This document shows, piece after piece, positions 34,603 to 46,375 of a stretch of DNA of 64,000 nt; position 1 is the stretch's first letter; every line of letters starts with the position of its first letter. Made by a program: the position numbers and the translations under genes. The notes beneath the pieces are model-generated. The model saw nothing but the letters and a program-made list of their open reading frames with translations, was not told the origin of the DNA and ran no database searches. The stretch spans positions 37,622,426-37,686,425 of the forward strand of contig CP136064.1 in the NCBI GenBank assembly GCA_032622095.1, in the 5' to 3' direction. The stretch comes from Siphonodentalium dalli. Lineage: Eukaryota > Mollusca > Scaphopoda > Gadilida > Siphonodentaliidae.

Positions 34603-35366
34603 TCAAATTAACTTTAAGTGTTTCCTTGTAACATGATTCTTTAGCCCCCCCCCCCCTCTGTGGGAATACGACTTGACACATCGGTCGCACTGGTATTCCA
34701 TGGGAGAGGTGTGTACATGGCGATGCTCCAGCATGTATTTTTTGGATTTAAAGCACTTCCCACACACGTCGCACTCAATTTCGGCGATTTTATCGCAAAT
34801 CGTGGTGTGAAATTGGTATGTGCGTTCACATGAGAATGTTGCATCACATTTCCCGCACTTATACGGTCTGATATTGTGGTGCATATTGATGTGGTCTGAA
34901 AACTGAGTGGTGTAGCTGAATCCCTTGCCACATATTTGTCTTCCCTTCGTGTTCAGCTTCATGTTGTTTGGTGCCAGTCTTTGACTTGTACTCCTTGTCG
35001 CAGCCCCCATGACTGCATCTATATACTGTTCCCATGTGGGCTGTCTCAATGTGTCTTTTCATATCGTAATTATCGTAAAATTTTCGTTGACAAGTTTTAC
35101 ATGGGACTAAAGTCCTGTCATGCTTTATTCGGTGGCGCCTGAGACAATCACGGTTGGAAAAGGTCAGTTTACAGTCTATGCATTTAAAGTGAATACCCTT
35201 GGGAGTTGTAGCTAATCTCTCCCGTTTCCTGCCTACTCGAACTTCCGTTTCTTTTCCCTTAGATTTCGATCCGGGTTCGCTGACCACCGATATACCCGCT
35301 AATTTCGACCCTATCTGCGCATCTCCCGTCTGCAACGGCGCACATCCAAGGCCCTCTAGATCTGCA
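34603..35366 (-). pseudogene. C2H2 zinc-finger exon with a frameshift
   Basis: The acceptor TTTCATTTCAG opens ADLEGLGCAPLQTGDAQ, a basic linker (GRKRERLATTPKG), then C2H2 fingers: FKCIDCKLTF...HRIKH, VPCKTCQRKF...HIETAH and YRCSHGGCDKEY...HEAEH. Near 34940 a short deletion removes the first Cys of the next finger (QICGKGFSY) and shifts frame. Reading then continues YKCGKCDATF, IECDVCGKCFKSKK...HRHVH and YQCDRCVKSY...NHVTRKH to a stop at 34603. About seven fingers suggest a DNA-binding transcription factor. A 12-base G run (minus strand) encodes four Gly in the last finger and lengthens its loop by two residues. Confidence 0.65.
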
Positions 35367-36935
35367 CTGAAATGAAAAACTAAAAAGATGCCAATTTGAC
35401 ATTAAATGGGTGTTGTTGTACGTCACTTTCAATAAATTCCCTGTAATAACATCCAATATGGATACATGTAATATGTAGACAAATAAGTAAATATTTTTTA
35501 CCCCCGACGCCAAAGAAATAGCAATTTTGGAGCGTTAATTCGGATAATGCATCTTTAAATTACGAATTTTCGTGTACAAGACACTGTCAAACTAATTGAC
35601 GGAAAGTGGATTGGGCAACGCGTGGCACACATGATCATGTAAAACATTATGTTGATACGGGACGTAAACTCAAGCCACTAATTACAAGTGACTATACAAT
35701 AACTAAAATGAGTACATGGGACTAGTATGTATACAATATAACATTTATTTGATACATTTGCTTGAATACAAACTACAATAATTATTCGACGACGATAGTT
35801 CTATTTCGCCTTCCGGCTAATCTGCCATCCGTAACATTACTTCATACTCAACAGACTTTCAAATAATGGAAATATGGTTACCTTATTCTACGAAGCATAT
35901 AGAACCAATAACAACATTTGAGTACAGTATCCCTTTAAAGTTGCCTTTTCACAGTATTATAAGGGCTGATAGACAATCGTACCAAGATTCCTGAGGTTGT
36001 TCGAAAATCAGAGAAAACAGAATGTTTGATGAAGAGAACATCACTGGATTGCATCAAGCTCTATGCAGAGTTCAGTCCCCTACGCAGGAGTTACCGCTTC
36101 CCGTAGCTAATTGTAATGTGAAGAAATGTCACATTTATTTATTTGAGGCTTCTGTATGTTATAATTCATTCGGCATTATTATGAGAAGCTGAACTGTCCA
36201 TACTCATTTGAAAATTGTCTAGATCAAGTCAAAATTAATTGTAACTGACAATACACTTCAATAAAAAAAATGTTAGATTTAATTAAGAAAATACATGTGC
36301 CCATGCCAGCAGCAATCAGACATAGCTTAATGAGGGGACTGAACTCTGTTTTGCAGCTTGCGATCACATAGGTAAATTTATAAAAATCGAAATGGCACCA
36401 GATTATTGCCATTTAACCGTGCATGTTTGTTTGAAGTTCCAATTGCTACTGAACATCGGCGTTGTCAACTTCCGCACCAGCGTTGTCAAAGTATTTGATC
36501 GAAAATAGTTCAAATGTACTTCAAAATCCCATTTGTGTGCCCCAATTACATGTATTTAGGTAATATATAACACAACCAAGCCTAAACAACGTTGAGTTTG
36601 AAGAAAAACTCCTGGAGAAATAAAATAATGATGTTTTCGTGATGTTTCCATGCGTGATTTTCTTGGGATGTGATTTTGGGAAGCACTTTTCTCATAACAA
36701 AACAATACTTGGAGCATTCATTTTTCACGAATGGATTGAAATAATACCCCATCTAGTTGGTAGAATAAAGAAATAACCAATTTACCTTGAAATTATCTCC
36801 ATCAGCGGGTTCAAATTGAGCGGGTCGTAACGTCCGTAAAAAAACGCGTACCGGGAACAGGACGAAAAACTACCGCGAACCGGATACACCACCGAACCTC
36901 ATTGAGGTGATTACACTGTGTGACTTGGTTAAAGA
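35367..36935. other. Intron-like or intergenic sequence
   Basis: No exon was recognised. It is presumably upstream intron of the zinc-finger gene, if that gene is real. Confidence 0.3.
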
Positions 36936-37207
36936 TACGGGCGGCGATGGCGGTGGGTATGTTAAAGATACGGGCGGCGATGGCGGTGGGTATGCTGTTA
37001 AAATATTCACCTCCGTCAAAAACCGACATAAACAGAAAGAATAGTAAAATTTAGACAGACTTTGTTCTTACACAAATCAGAAATATAGCAAAAAACGTTA
37101 CGATTCCTGGCTTTTGTTTAGTTCCAGATATGGTAAACATAAAGAGCGTTATTTGTTACTGTTTTCCTGATATGGAAATAATAAAGAGCGTTTATATCAT
37201 TTGTGTA
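36936..37207. repeat. Divergent partial copy of TTAA MITE family 1
   Basis: It contains a 33-bp tandem duplication (TTAAAGATACGGGCGGCGAT onward), then CCGTCAAAAACCGACATAAA and the paired AAGAGCGTT core at 37141-37193. It is inverted relative to copies A and B. The right terminus is missing. Confidence 0.65.
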
Positions 37208-37210
37208 AAC

Positions 37211-37516
37211 CTTGGGTTTTAAGTACACTGTGTTCTTGATAAGTTTATTTTCGAAAAGTGGATGTAATTTTGCCGCACACGGTCTGCTGAGGTAGGCCCT
37301 CGTCGTTTGATCAGGGTGGTCAAGTATTTGTATGGCCTTTTCATCATAAATATTCCCTGGCTCAGGATAAACCGTGTATTTGCCATCTACTGTAAGCTTG
37401 GATGGTCCGTGGTGGTGCATCCCTACTGCCCATACACCTTTAATTATCAGCGATTTCATCTGGACGAAGTTATGGGTTAATAGTACTTTTATCATTAACA
37501 AGCAGTCTTTACACAT
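37211..37516 (-). CDS. HIRAN-like domain frame
   Basis: A 102-codon open stretch reads MKSLIIKGVWAVGMHHHG, LTVDGKYTVYPEPGNIYD, EKAIQILDHPDQTTRAYLS and RPCAAKLHPLFENKL. The V-x-G start, the E-P-x-N-x-Y-D-x-x-A-I core and the following Y-L-x-R match the HIRAN pattern (a DNA-end or damage-binding module in helicases such as HLTF, also found alone in mobile-element proteins). A donor-like CCAAG|GTTTAC at 37210 coincides with the border of the MITE fragment; without splicing the frame continues into the repeat. No partner exon was identified. Confidence 0.5.
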
Positions 37517-38215
37517 AATTATTTCTATGTATAATTATATATCTCCTGAAAACATTACATGTATGGGAGGCCAAATTAATTTTTTTAAATTATTTGTGCC
37601 TAAGCACAATTACTTTTGCTTAAGTGTTATTATTTAGGCTTACACATAAAAACAATGCGCTTAATCACAAGTCGCTTAATCACAAGTGATTATTAAATGT
37701 GAATTTGGCCTCCACATACAGCAGCCCGTTCACGAACGTAATGATTCTCGCAAAACTTAAATTTTCAGTGCTTTAGGGCTATTACTTGATTCAACATTTG
37801 ATTCTCGCAAAACTAAATGCATTTTGAGCCCTGTGCCTACTTAATATTCACATCACATGGTGACATCAAACCAATGAAGAACGACCCAAGATGATAATGA
37901 GTATGACTAATTGTGTTTAAAAAAATACAGTTCGTTAAAGATGAATTATCTCTTTAAATAACAAATTTGAAGTAGTTGCGTGGGTATAAAATAATAGATA
38001 TGAATTGAAAACCCCGGAAAGGCTTCTATCAATTAATATTAATTTTATTCCGAATATTTTATTATGAAATGAGATGATTAATTGTGGGACACATTATTGT
38101 TCTATTTTAGACAGGAGTCTTCGATTCATATTTAATATTTTATAACCCGGTAACTATAATATAATACTTGTTTACAAAGAGATAATCCACCTTTAAGGTT
38201 AGTAACATTTACATA
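37517..38215. other. AT-rich flank of the Penelope-like element
   Basis: Repeated CTTAATCACAAGT and GATTCTCGCAAAACT words occur near 37660-37810. There is no gene. Confidence 0.35.
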
Positions 38216-38460
38216 TATATATAGATAACATGTGATTAAAAACACAAACACATCATTTGGCTTTAAAACTAGGCCTTTTCACGGCTTCAGAGCCGATCTT
38301 CAGGTTCCGCCATTTTTATTTTGTATTGTGACGTCACTTCCGGGAGGTTGGTAGGTGACGCCATGATTAGATGATGGAGTTTAGTTTCGGATTCAAAAGC
38401 TTCCGGAATTTTTCTTCCTTTTGAATCTGCTAACTTCCATCATCTTGTGTAATGGGAAAA
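38216..38460 (-). repeat. Left inverted terminal repeat of the Penelope-like element
   Basis: Reads TATATATAGATAACATGTGA outward end to CTTGTGTAATGGGAAAA inner end, and is over 95 percent identical to the right arm in reverse complement apart from a short deletion at a TTTTGAA repeat. Confidence 0.9.
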
Positions 38461-40783
38461 ACAAATCATCTGAATGTGCAGTGCATTTTTTAGGGAGCGG
38501 CCAGCAAAGAAAAATCAGCCGGTCCCACGCACAGTCAAATAGAAATCATGTAGATCCCAAGATTTTCAATCTGTCCAGCCGTAAACTCGATAATGACGAA
38601 ATTAAACTCCTTGGGCGCGGAATGAAATTCACACCAGTTCCAAATAAAAATTGTGAAGAATTGCATTCGGACATAGACGAGTTCTGTCGCAAAATACGAC
38701 TCAAGGAATTTTTCGCGGACAAAGATTCACACAGCGATGGTTCTTTGGTCTGCAACAAGTCGTCATTCACACCACGTCAAGGTCGAAATTACGCACTGTA
38801 CGAATACGTGAATAACCTAACAACCATGCCTCTAAATGAACCCCCTGCTGCAGTCCGTGACAATATACCAAAGTCACAGAGAAAAGCATTGGACAGACTA
38901 AAACAGGACAGTTCTGTTATTATTAAGCAAGCCGATAAAGGGGGCGCAAGTGTTGTTATGGATCGTGATTATTATCAGTTAAAAGCAGAATCTCTCCTTA
39001 ATGACAGAACCACATACACGGAAGTGGCAGATACTAATAATAAAAATATTATGCGCAAAATTAGCAAACTGATAAAAAAAACATTCACAATGTCTTACAG
39101 AAAAAGAAGTTGACTATCTCAGAGTATTTGAACCTCGGTGCAGTAATTTTTATGGATTGCCAAAAATTCATAAATCTAAACTAATACAGCAATCAATTCA
39201 ATGCCAGAAGAGCGAAAATATTGAGTTATTAAGACCCGAGGACCTCAAATTAAGACCAATCGTCGCCGGCCCAGTATGTCCGACGCACAGATTGAGTAAC
39301 CTTCTGGACATTCTGTTAAAACCACTGTTACCTAATATTCCAAGTTATCTACGGGACGATATACAGTTCATCCGAACCCTACCCAGGACTGTCAAACAAG
39401 ACGCTATACTAGCTAGTTTTGACGTTGTGAGTCTGTATAGCACCATTCCACATAATTTAGGCTTGGAAGCTATAGGATATTGGATCGATAAATGCAGAGA
39501 ATCAATAGATGAACGCTTCACAAAAGAGTTTATCACTGAAGGACTACAAATTGTATTGGAAAATAACATTTTGTTCTTCAACGACAGATTCTATCGACAA
39601 ATAATTGGTACTGCTATGGGCACTAAAGTAGCCCCAACTTATGCAAATCTAACAGTGGGATATCTAGAAGCAAAATTGCACGAGATCATGTCCAACAAAT
39701 TCGACGATTCATATGCAACATATATACGACAATCGTGGAAACGTTATATTGATGACTGCTTTCTCATTTGGGACCCAACTCAATGAATTCCACGATATCC
39801 TCAACTCACTAAATCCGGCAATACAATTCACGATAGAAACCGACAATAATGAGTTGCCATTCCTGGATGTCCTCGTGAAATAATCAGCAGAACTAATCAC
39901 GACGGATATTTACTATAAACCTACCGACACGCATCAGTATTTAAACTTTAAGTCGTGTCATCCATCACACACCAAACGGAATGTTCCGTATTGCCTCGCA
40001 CGGAGGGTTTGTACCATTGTGGACGATATCGCGCAGAGAAACATCCGACTGGAGGAACTCCGGACATTCCTCTTGGCACAAGAATACCCGAAAAAACTAA
40101 TTGATAATGGTATTGTTGAAGCCAAGAAAAGTCCTGTCATAGAGCTCCGCACAGACAAAACTAAAGAATGCAATCCCGATCTCATTCCTTTTGTGGTTAC
40201 ACACAATCCTCGCCATCCAAATGTTATGCAAACGGCTAAATCATTGATACCAATGCTTCACAAAAGTCCAAAGATGAAGCAATCGGTAAAAGCTGATCAC
40301 TTACTACAGAGCAAGCGGCAGCCTTGGAATATAAAAAAGATTCTAACACGAGCCAAGTTTGACAGTGGTGAAAAACGAGATAAAGAAATCACCAAATGTG
40401 GCGACCCCAGATGCGGGACATGTTTCTGTATATTAACCGGGACACACTTCCTATTAAAGAATGGACAAGATGTTCGCCCTAATGAAGACATGGACTGCAA
40501 ATCCCAAAATATAATTTATGTTATAATATGTTCGGGGTGTAGGGAATTCTATGTTGGAGAGATGGGAAATTCCCTTGTGGAAAGAACACGGATCCACCGC
40601 TCGCAGATCAAACATCCGGCATTACGGATGATTCCCTTAAGTGGACATCTCGATGACTGTGGCGGTAAATCCTTCCGGATTTTCCCATTACACAAGATGA
40701 TGGAAGTTAGCAGATTCAAAAGACTTCAAAAGGAAGAAAAATTCCGGAAGCTTTTGAATCCGAAACTAAACTCCATCATCTAA
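38385..40783 (+). pseudogene. Penelope-type reverse transcriptase with GIY-YIG endonuclease, broken in three places
   Basis: Domains in order: N-terminal segment (SSRKLDNDEIKLLGRGMKF, KQADKGGASVVMDRDYY), the FYGLPKIHK motif, RT motifs LRPIVAGP, A (SFDVVSLYSTIP), B (GTAMGTKVAPTYANL), C (RYIDDCFLIW) and D (LPFLDVLV), a Cys linker (CGDPRCGTC) and GIY-YIG (NIIYVI then FYVGE, with ERTRIH). The gene needs three frames: a shift beside an A8 run near 39073, a shift near 39770, and an in-frame TAA near 39880. No ATG lies in the first frame upstream of GMKF; the frame opens at 38385 in the left arm. In active elements the RT primes on nicked DNA made by the endonuclease. This copy is inactive as written. 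Confidence 0.88.
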
Positions 40784-40933
40784 TCATGGCGTCACCTACC
40801 AACCTCCCGGGAGTGACGTCACAATACAAAATAAAAATGGCGGAACCTGAAGATCGGCCCTGAAGCCGTGAAAGGCCTAGTTTTAAAGCCAAATGATGTG
40901 TTTGTGTTTTTAATCACATGTTATCTATATATA
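40680..40933 (+). repeat. Right inverted terminal repeat of the Penelope-like element
   Basis: Holds the C-terminal codons, the TAA at 40781-40783 and about 150 bp of 3' sequence (GGAGTGACGTCACAATACAA and GTGAAAGGCCTAGTTTTAAA). Confidence 0.9.
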
Positions 40934-41235
40934 CCACTGTACGTTTGAACTTTCTACAATTCAATATATATATAGATATGTGTGTGTGTGTGTGTGTATG
41001 CGTGTTATACTTGATAGTACAATGTCGCATGGGTAAAATGAAGAAATTTAGAAATGAATCAACAAATTGTAGTATGTTGACTGAATTCGATATCTTTTTG
41101 AAATTGTTTAGATTCGAACGTGTGACACCATTCTGTTGACATTAATGTGATTTGCTAGTACTTAACCAAACTAATATGATTATTTAATGCCATGCTACAT
41201 GTACTTATGTCGTTCTACATTAGTTTCATGCAAAT
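40934..41235. other. Spacer with a (TG)n tract
   Basis: A (TG)9-type microsatellite lies at about 40979-40998. No gene is seen. Confidence 0.5.
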
Positions 41236-43099
41236 TCATGGAGTCTGCCATTGATAGAGTGGACATTGAAACTGATCCTTGTCCTTTTTGTACTGATCAA
41301 ATGTTCTCCCATTGACAATGCGATGTAGAATGCAAAGATAGTGCACCCAATTGGGGCATTTGTCACATTTGACCCAATAACCGTCTTTCTGCACACAGAC
41401 ATATAACGCACGATGTAGGCTTCCGCCCTCTAGCTGCAGTTTTCGGTACTGGAACCAACCCAAGTAATTTACGCGCTGCCTTCTCTTCCTTGACCTGCTT
41501 CCTCAACTCAGTTTCTTTCTTCTTCTCTTCCTTCTCTCTTTGCTGTGTCGTCTTCTCTTCCAGAATTTCATCTGAAGTTAGAATTCTGTGTGTTGTTATT
41601 CTCTTCGTCTGTTTCTTTTCAGCTGGCTTCGCTTTGACGGGTGAAAAGACTTCGGTAACAGTGTCATCCCACGATCGATTGCTAATCTCTTGAAAAGGCT
41701 CCTCCGCGCTCACGCGAACAGCACCCTGCTCTACTGCCTCCGCTGGTGGCCAAACTTCCATATTGCAATCAAGCAATACGTTATATGCGGTCAAACCGAC
41801 ATTCGGTGAAGCAATACTACACGTTGGCTGAGATTGAATGGGAGCATTAACATTTATAGAACTTGGTGAAGCTGATGAATTGGGAATTGGAATGATTCCA
41901 GATTCACAAACAGGAATACATGCAGGTGATGGACGCACAGACTCCAAGGGAGAATGCGCAAACACATCAACGATCGGCGAACACACAGGCATATTACTTG
42001 AAGAACACACCGGAATAGAGGCAGATGCAGATGCAATTGAAAGTGGAGAAACTGAAACATCAAAAGGGTCAGCTGGTGCATATGCCGATGGCGGCAAGAC
42101 GTCTTTGTCAAATGGATATATTCCCGTTGATCTAAAACCGCTTTTCATGTTGCTTGCAGTAACCGCCTGTTCATACGACGATTTAAAATTCCACACCATG
42201 AGTATTTTGAGATGGTGTTGTTGAGGTCTTCAGCAAGGTATGAGGTGCACGCTTGGTTATAGGCCCGTGAAAGGGGACCAACACAGCTCTGTCCAGAGGC
42301 TGCAGAAACGCGGTTGTGTGTGGTGGAAACGCCAGGACAATGATGCCGTCTTCCTTTGCCTTTTGCAACAGGTTTAGCACCTCGTGACTTCCATGCGAGT
42401 CCAGAATCATAAGTTGTGGCCTGGCTGGACCGCAGTGCTTCAGGAACACCTTGATAAACCATTCATCACCCAAAACATTCATCCAGGCGTTCTCTTGCCA
42501 TGTAAAGACCGTACCATTTGGTGACTCTTCTGTATTCAACGAGGATAGTGTTCGATGAGTTTTCCCCCTAATAACATACATTGGAGGCATTAAATCCCCA
42601 TTTGCATTACCGCTTAGCAACACAGTAATACTTTCCTTTGAGTTGCTGACTCGGCCAGGAACCGACCTTGAACCTTTCCTGGCAACTACTGCCACGGGGG
42701 TGTGCTGCATTTGGAAGTTGGTTTCGTCGCAATTCCAGATGTTTGCAGGTTTCAAACTGTTTTCAGTTAATATGTGCTCTAAATCAGAATAATACTTTCC
42801 AACTATTACTCTATTTACCATTCGACACCTTGCTGTAGCCAATTTTTCTGGTTTTCTGATAGCTATTTCCGGGAATCGTGATTTCAAACCCTGCCACCAT
42901 ATTTTGGTGGGAACTCCTTTTTTGAATGGAGTTTTAATATTCAACTGTTTGACAACATGAGCTGTCTTTATCATTACAGTCTTTCGACTAAACCCGAACC
43001 TCTTCTCTGCGGCACCGAGCACCTGCTTAACAATACTCTTCTCTAATCCTGATGGGAGAGCTGCTGGGCGTCCAATGGATGACCCTGGTTTTGTCTTTC

Positions 43100-43540
43100 C
43101 TGATAAGAAATAACAACGGCATTGTGTAAATCTAAAGTGTGTATATTTATTGTTTGCTTCTTAGAAGGTTAGAATATTAAACACATGTGCACTTTCCACG
43201 TTAAACACATATGAATCACCAAATTGAATGGTATATACATGGCGCAAAAATGCCGGATGACTGGCATGCTATGTGTTGAATGGTTTCTGAATACTATGTC
43301 TTGAACTTTGTTACTTTGCAACACAAGTCAATTGACCGTTTTTGTTTTAGATTAAAAAAACCCACATCTTATCTCACACAATTTATATTCTATTAATATT
43401 AGGATATTAAGATGTTGAAGCTATTACCGGACTGGTAAAATATCTGGGCTTTGAAAACTTGTATACACAATCTGTAATTAGTAGGTGTGAAAAATCTCCT
43501 TCGGCGAATTTAATATATTTGACTAAGTCATTTATCTCAC
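43100..43540 (-). other. Intron of the transposase gene
   Basis: It begins GTGAGATAAA and ends TTTCTTATCAG on the minus strand. Flanking exons join in frame, and the joined peptide follows the expected order of the family. Confidence 0.75.
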
Positions 43541-43696
43541 CCATGACATGGTCTGACAACGTTGGCCGTGGTATTTTGAAGTCCCTTGCTGCTTTTCGCA
43601 GGCTTATTTTCTTTGCCTTGATAATGACTATGGCTTGTTCAAGAGCTTTATCTTCGTACTGTGGGTATACATTCTTCTTTTTTTGGCATTTCTTGA
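43541..43696 (-). CDS. Exon 1 of the transposase: Psq helix-turn-helix
   Basis: VYPQYEDKALEQAIVIIKAK followed by KISLRKAARDFKIPRPTLS and DHV is a typical pogo/Pipsqueak DNA-binding helix-turn-helix. The frame can only start at ATGCCAAAA if one A is added to the run of seven; otherwise no ATG is in frame. An acceptor-like CCCATTTCAAG lies directly before that ATG, and a GTAAGT donor lies upstream at 44387 in a CG-rich segment, so a non-coding first exon is plausible. Confidence 0.65.
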
Positions 43697-44387
43697 AATG
43701 GGAAAAACATATTCTTCTTGGAAAGCTGATCCATGCTTGCCATATTTTATTATTTGTGTTCTTCTATTGTGTTATGTTATTTAGAAAATTAATTTTGCTA
43801 ACAATTGTATTTTATGGTTAATGTGCATATGTCTTCTGACGATCAGAATGTAAATAAAAACAATTGACTAACTAACTCCTAGTGCCACTTTAATATGTCT
43901 ACATAATGAAAGTATAGTAGAAAAGATGACATACTTATGTCAATTAAATCATTATTTCATTTCTGAAATGTGGCTTTTACAGTATGTATATGTCTCCCCC
44001 ATAGAACATCATAAAACATTTTATTTCACAAACTATTTCAAGCTTTATTTCGCTTTACAAATCATTACAACTGTAGTAAGTAATAAATTGAATGAATGAA
44101 ATTTCTACCGTTGTTTTTGGGCCCCTTTTGTACCATATTGGGCTGATTTTACGCTACACAGGCGGTAGGAATTGCAACATATTTCCATTAGTTTTGACTT
44201 AGTTTGGCGGGAAATACCATTTCTGATAGAGGGGGATTTAATTTCGGACACTATTTTTCGTGTCTTATTCCCTAATTTGCAATGGAAAACTAAAATGTGA
44301 TTCAATTAATCGTATCTTTGGGGTATTATCTATATGATATATATGGTGGAAATTGACATTGTTATATATTGTGCATTCATACTTACT

Positions 44388-44560
44388 TTCACTTTCTTTG
44401 AAGAGCGACGTCTGTCAAAAAAATTTGACTTTCCACTTTTGATTTTCGCTGTGTTTCGGGTTTTCCTGGTCACGTGATATTGTTTTGCACACGGCACGCG
44501 CGAACGCAAGCTGATCTCCCTTTCGAAAGATGACAGGGGGTGTACTAAAGTAAACAAACA
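44388..44560 (-). promoter_or_regulatory. CG-rich putative first exon and promoter region
   Basis: The minus strand has CTTGCGTTCGCGCGTGCCGT and ends at a consensus donor (GTGAAA|GTAAGTATG). It sits 0.7 kb upstream of transposase exon 1 in the right orientation to supply a 5' untranslated exon. The link is inference. Confidence 0.35.
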
Positions 44561-45750
44561 CATATGATTGTCAGGTAATGGTACATTCAGCCATTCAAAG
44601 CAGGGAAACTAAGGGTGTCCGGATTTATATGCCCGTCCGAAATTACACGCCTTTCCTCTATTGTATATTTACTGTAGTCATGATGTTCCAGAGTTTTACT
44701 GTTGAATCCAAAGGACAGACACTGATGGGTTTAATTTATTTCCAAACTAAATCATTTAATGCTATGGGTTGACCACATTTTCATATAGGAAGGGAAATAA
44801 GCCGGATTCAACCAATTCGGAATTTAGATAGTCTTCTAAGCGTGCTAATGTGAAAGAAATATTGAATCTTAAGTAATCGGGATATCTGCAACCACCAACA
44901 TTCTAAATTCATGAAGCTGTGATTACTATATTACTCTCAGCGTGGAAACGAATGTGATCTTTTTGCAGCTTATTTTCTTGAAATGAAGTATTCTTTTGAT
45001 GAGCGTTGTTGATAGGACTATTCAGATTTGGTCTTTTCTTCTCCCGTGTGTAAAATAGTATGAGTATTAAATGTAAGGTATTGTTAATTTGAATTATCAA
45101 CGTGCATTAACAGTACGTATGTCAGCCATCAATATTTCAAATTCATTTGTTTGAAGAAAAAAAACTGAATGGTTCAAATTGCTGACAGATCAATCAAAGT
45201 CTGGGTCTTCGTTCCAATCATTATCATTGGAATTGATATGTACGTATATGTTAACATCATTGTGAATAATACCTGAATGTGCACATTTCACAATATGAAC
45301 TGAATCTATGTATTATTTCACATTGTTTGAAAGTCATCTTTGTTCCTGATGCCGATATGGACAGGTCACAAATGAGCGTTCCGGTGGAAACATAGACTTG
45401 GCAACGGTTGCATCTGTTTACATCCAATTCTACTTCTTATCTTAGTACATCTATAACCATATGATGCTCGATTCCATTACATTTAACTAACTATAGGTCC
45501 TGCTAATACGCGAACTCTTGATATCATATCGAAATTTACAATATTCGTGAATAATTTTGTTGTACATGCAACCCCAATGACCAGTTGTGTACTCATGGTC
45601 ATATTTCGGATGAAAGTCCAATGAAATATAAGAAAATCGTCAATTAAACGGACATGGTTCATTCGAACATTCTCTTTTTTTTCTACGTAATTTGGAGCTA
45701 CGGATACGATAGGTCGATAAACGAACTATTGAATTACCGGCTTCATATGC
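44561..45750. other. Intergenic, nothing recognised
   Basis: Small frames only; no motif or paired splice sites were found. Confidence 0.35.
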
Positions 45751-45754
45751 TCTG

Positions 45755-45970
45755 AAAAAACACTTGCCAAAGTCACAGCCATTTCAGATGTTTTCAACTA
45801 TTCGCCAGAAATTAGACAAACGCTCTTTATTGCTACCATATCAGGAATAGACTCCCACGGAACGCTCTTTTCTTTTCCGTGTCGTGCAAATTGCTGTTTT
45901 TTTGGTTTGGGACCCAAACACCTTATTCACAGGTGTATTTTTCATTACTTCAATACGTCTTTTGGGGTTA
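45755..45970. repeat. Dispersed repeat, copy 1 of a direct pair
   Basis: It shares with 46376-46610, in order: a CTTGCCA-AGTCAC-like start, AAACGCTCTTTAT, ACCATAT-AGGAATAG, ACGCTCTTTTC, CGTGC-AATT, TTTGGGAC and AACAC-TT. It contains the same paired core as the TTAA MITE family. Confidence 0.6.
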
Positions 45971-46375
45971 GTTGTTGGTATAAAGGTAATTCAGATATTT
46001 ATCGACCTATTTTGATACTGATAAAAACTCAAAAGCGAATAATATTATTCACGTGGCTTTAAACTGTATCCATATCCGCAAGTTACCACATCATCAGTAT
46101 ATATAGGTCACCTAGATCGTATATATATACACCTGGTATTATCTATTCATCAGTGTGGTGATAATAGATACCAGTCGCCCAGCCTCAGTTTTGATTTATA
46201 TATTTTCCATTGTTAGTAGAATATCGAAGAACACACTGACAAAATAAAACCTATCTACCCAAGGATGGACAGCATACAATAATACAATTCATTACTCCTA
46301 ACATACGAGCTTCCAAATTATGTCTGTAATTTCGAAGGATGTACTTAAGATTGGTTAACAAATACACGAAATCTT

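Larger units (their letters stand above)
38216..40933 (+). mobile_element. Penelope-like retroelement with inverted terminal repeats
   Basis: A 2.7-kb unit is bounded by inverted copies: left arm 38216-38460, right arm 40680-40933. Between them lies one long coding region for a Penelope-type reverse transcriptase followed by a GIY-YIG endonuclease. Inverted or direct pseudo-LTRs are known for this order of retroelements. Here the right arm includes the last 34 codons of the gene and the 3' UTR, so the left arm is an antisense copy of the element's own 3' end. The left arm lacks 9-10 bases near 38420 compared with the right arm. No target-site duplication is clear. Confidence 0.9.
41236..43696 (-). 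pseudogene. pogo/Tigger-type DDE transposase gene with C-terminal PHD-like finger
   Basis: Minus-strand gene. Exon 1 (43541-43696) encodes a Psq-type helix-turn-helix; a 441-bp intron (GTGAGA...TTATCAG) joins in phase to exon 2 (43099 downwards), giving SDHVM-G-KTKPGSSIGRP. Exon 2 carries the CENP-B/HTH-like segment and the DDE domain with D in WNCDETNF, D in LILDSHGSH-type MILDSHGSHE and D in LQPLDRAV, with 35 residues between the last two (DD35D). The C-terminal part (SGFRSTGIYPFDKDVLPP, a Ser/Pro-rich stretch, a KEK-rich helix near 41500) ends in a PHD-like C4-H-C pattern (WVKCDKCPNWVHYLCI). Frameshifts near 42272, 42200 and 41400 and one in an A7 run near 43680 break it. Terminal inverted repeats were not located. 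Confidence 0.8.

Noticed and set aside
34936-35142. Plus-strand frame across the zinc-finger exon
   Set aside because: Antisense shadow of the C2H2 fingers.
41838-42224. 128-codon plus-strand frame
   Set aside because: It is the shadow of the Ser/Pro-rich part of the transposase on the minus strand.
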